Origin: Chitinophagaceae bacterium | GTDB lineage: Bacteria; Bacteroidota; Bacteroidia; Chitinophagales; Chitinophagaceae | Direction of reading: 5' to 3' | Assembly: GCA_021151685.1 (NCBI GenBank) | Contig: JAGKWS010000146.1 | Coordinates: 1-15,344 of the forward strand | DNA: 15,344 nt | Notes under the pieces: model-generated | What the model was told of the DNA's origin: nothing | The model's database searches: none | What the model saw: the letters and a program-made list of their open reading frames with translations, nothing else | Position numbers and translations under genes: made by a program | Shown: piece after piece, positions 13,914 to 15,344 of the stretch | How positions within the stretch are numbered: position 1 is the first letter of the stretch | Layout: each line of letters starts with the position of its first letter

Positions 13914-15239
13914 CTATATTGTAGCTACAGTAGAAAATAGTGGCAGTGCCTCGCCTACAATAAAGAAACTGCCAGTTATCAGCAACACATCGGTTTGTTG
14001 CATGGCGGCACGTGCTGCGGCAACAGCAGTAGCCACATCGGCATAGGCATCACCTTGCAAACCAGCCGCAAGGGCAGCCTGGTGTAGCATAGCCGCAGGC
14101 ATGGCCCGCTCTATGGCTGCATTGGTAAAATAATAGGTAGCATTGGCTGGCAATAACGACAGCGCGCCAGCTACATCTTTATCGCGCACAAACCCAAGTA
14201 CTATATGACTGTGCCCGGTACCAAGATTACCAAACTGAGCCATTACTTCGGAAACACCTGCGGGATTGTGAGCCACATCGGCCACAATAAGAGGCGATGC
14301 CTGCAAAATGTCCCATCGGCCGCGTAGCCCGGTAAGACGGCGTACATGGGCCAATGCTTGTATGGCTATATCTACAGACACTTTGAAACCCTGATGGGCC
14401 AATAGCTCTACAGCGGTAAGTATAGTTTTTATATTGTGCTGCTGGTAGTTGCCCATAAGGTCGGTGCGCAGGTCGTACATCTGTAACCGTCCATTATGTA
14501 CAGCCTTGTAGTATTGGTAATGCACATCTTGCCCTACCCGCACCATACCCCACAGCGACTGTGCGTAATGCAGTACGCTTTGCCTTTGCACCGAATGTTC
14601 GAAGAATACACGCTCTGTCTCTTCCTGCTGCTCGCCAATAACGGTAGGCACCCCCTGTTTGATGATGCCTGCTTTTTCTGCGGCTATGGCCGCCAATGTA
14701 TCGCCCAGCAGGTCTTTATGATCGAAACTAATGTTGGTGATAACAGATAACAGAGGAGTAATGATGTTGGTACTATCGAGCCGACCACCGAGCCCCGTTT
14801 CAATGATGGCTATATCTACCTTTTCGTCGGCAAACAAAGTGAATGCCATGGCCACCGTAATCTCGAAAAATGATGGTTGTATCTCGTCTATCAGTGGGCG
14901 GATACGGTTAACAAAGTCGACAACCCATTGCTGCGATACCATAACCCCGTTGATGCGGATACGCTCGCGAAAGTCGACAAGATGGGGCGATGTATACAAC
15001 CCTGTTTTGTACCCTGCCTGCTGCAATACGGCAGCCAGCGAATGGCTGACACTGCCCTTGCCATTGGTGCCAGCTATGTGTACCGACTTGAATGACAGAT
15101 GCGGATTGCCCAATGCACCACACAGCCTGATGGTATTGGTAAGGTCGGGCTTAAGTGCCGCCTTGCCAATGCGCGAGAACATGGGCAGTTTTTCGTAAAG
15201 ATATTGTAGTGTTTCGGTATACCCGGTAAGCGGCTGCAT
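13914..15239 (-). CDS. folC: Bifunctional folylpolyglutamate synthase / dihydrofolate synthase
   Basis: This cytoplasmic Mur-ligase-family enzyme adds L-glutamate to dihydropteroate and/or extends folate polyglutamate tails, using ATP. It has 441 residues, a normal length. Visible motifs are the ATP loop IAGTNGKGSVSH (about 55-66), the substrate loop SPHLVDFRERI (84-94), FFEITVAMAF (124-133), ETGLGGRLDSTN (147-158) and FDHKDLLG (172-179). EKAGI follows, with Lys189 at the position of the carbamylated lysine. The C-terminal glutamate-binding domain has LRGRWD (305-310), DVAHNPAG (321-328) and ITGSFFIVGE (421-430). Whether it performs one or both reactions cannot be read from sequence. It appears to be transcribed alone toward rpsL; a promoter element lies about 95 bases upstream at the window edge. 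Confidence 0.96.
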   Translation of the reverse strand: MQPLTGYTETLQYLYEKLPMFSRIGKAALKPDLTNTIRLCGALGNPHLSFKSVHIAGTNGKGSVSHSLAAVLQQAGYKTGLYTSPHLVDFRERIRINGVMVSQQWVVDFVNRIRPLIDEIQPSFFEITVAMAFTLFADEKVDIAIIETGLGGRLDSTNIITPLLSVITNISFDHKDLLGDTLAAIAAEKAGIIKQGVPTVIGEQQEETERVFFEHSVQRQSVLHYAQSLWGMVRVGQDVHYQYYKAVHNGRLQMYDLRTDLMGNYQQHNIKTILTAVELLAHQGFKVSVDIAIQALAHVRRLTGLRGRWDILQASPLIVADVAHNPAGVSEVMAQFGNLGTGHSHIVLGFVRDKDVAGALSLLPANATYYFTNAAIERAMPAAMLHQAALAAGLQGDAYADVATAVAAARAAMQQTDVLLITGSFFIVGEALPLFSTVATI

Positions 15240-15333
15240 GTGCTGTTATGAGATAGACAAGTGATTAATACATAAAAGATTATTCTCCCAACCCACCGCA
15301 CTGGGTGGCCATGCTAATGGCGGGTCTTGAAAA

Positions 15334-15341
15334 CAAAGGTA
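15334..15341 (-). promoter_or_regulatory. -7 promoter element upstream of folC
   Basis: On the minus strand TACCTTTG (15341-15334) is identical to the rpsL -7 element and matches TAnnTTTG. The -33 element would lie beyond the window end. The leader to the folC ATG would be about 90 bases and contains a small GC-rich hairpin, ACCCA (15291-15295) with TGGGT (15302-15306). Confidence 0.6.
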
Positions 15342-15344
15342 ACA

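Noticed and set aside
1..15344. CRISPR array, insertion sequence, tRNA, prophage, toxin-antitoxin or other defence genes
   Set aside because: No regularly spaced repeats, transposase or integrase motifs, tRNA-like cloverleaf or known defence domains were seen on either strand.

Overview
The window looks like chromosomal DNA from a member of the Bacteroidota. A Chitinophagaceae or Sphingobacteriales relative is my best guess, from protein flavour only. Three things point there. The -7 promoter elements match the Bacteroidota consensus TAnnTTTG: an exact TACCTTTG lies upstream of rpsL and another upstream of folC. Start codons follow A-rich stretches with no Shine-Dalgarno sequence. Several proteins are types typical of that phylum: a TPR/PD40/CRD/OmpA_C envelope protein of PorE-like architecture, a periplasmic-TPR histidine kinase, a Bacteroidota-style TolC and a GT87 membrane glycosyltransferase.

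Layout. (1) 1-2252, plus strand: the end of rplK, then rplA, rplJ and rplL. Every junction carries RNA structure: a terminator-like hairpin with a T6 run over the rplK stop, a probable L10-binding leader before rplJ, hairpins between rplJ and rplL, and a strong intrinsic terminator after rplL. rpoB and rpoC do not follow. (2) 6559-2483, minus strand: a PorE-like OmpA-family protein followed by a TPR sensor histidine kinase, a likely two-gene unit. (3) 6707-7728, plus strand: a DUF2130-family gene that has lost an internal segment and is frameshifted. (4) 7729-7840: a convergent intergenic region with two hairpins that look like diverged copies of each other. (5) 12547-7841, minus strand: a tight four-gene unit of TolC-family outer-membrane factor, inositol-monophosphatase family enzyme, GT87 mannosyltransferase-like protein and a membrane-anchored serine hydrolase. 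(6) 13561-12655, minus strand: rpsL and rpsG with a clear promoter and a terminator directly after rpsG, so no fusA follows. (7) 15239-13914, minus strand: folC, with a promoter element at the right edge.

How it fits together. The edges are translation and folate housekeeping genes. The middle is cell-envelope biology: peptidoglycan-linked sensing, an outer-membrane channel, membrane glycosyl transfer and a penicillin-binding-fold hydrolase. Two of the most conserved gene junctions in bacteria, rplL-rpoB and rpsG-fusA, are both broken here, and the two ribosomal blocks face each other. One inversion could explain that geometry. I found no CRISPR array, insertion sequence, tRNA, prophage or recognisable defence system. 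The best candidates for something new are the sensor pair, the mixed envelope operon and the RNA structures in the ribosomal operon.
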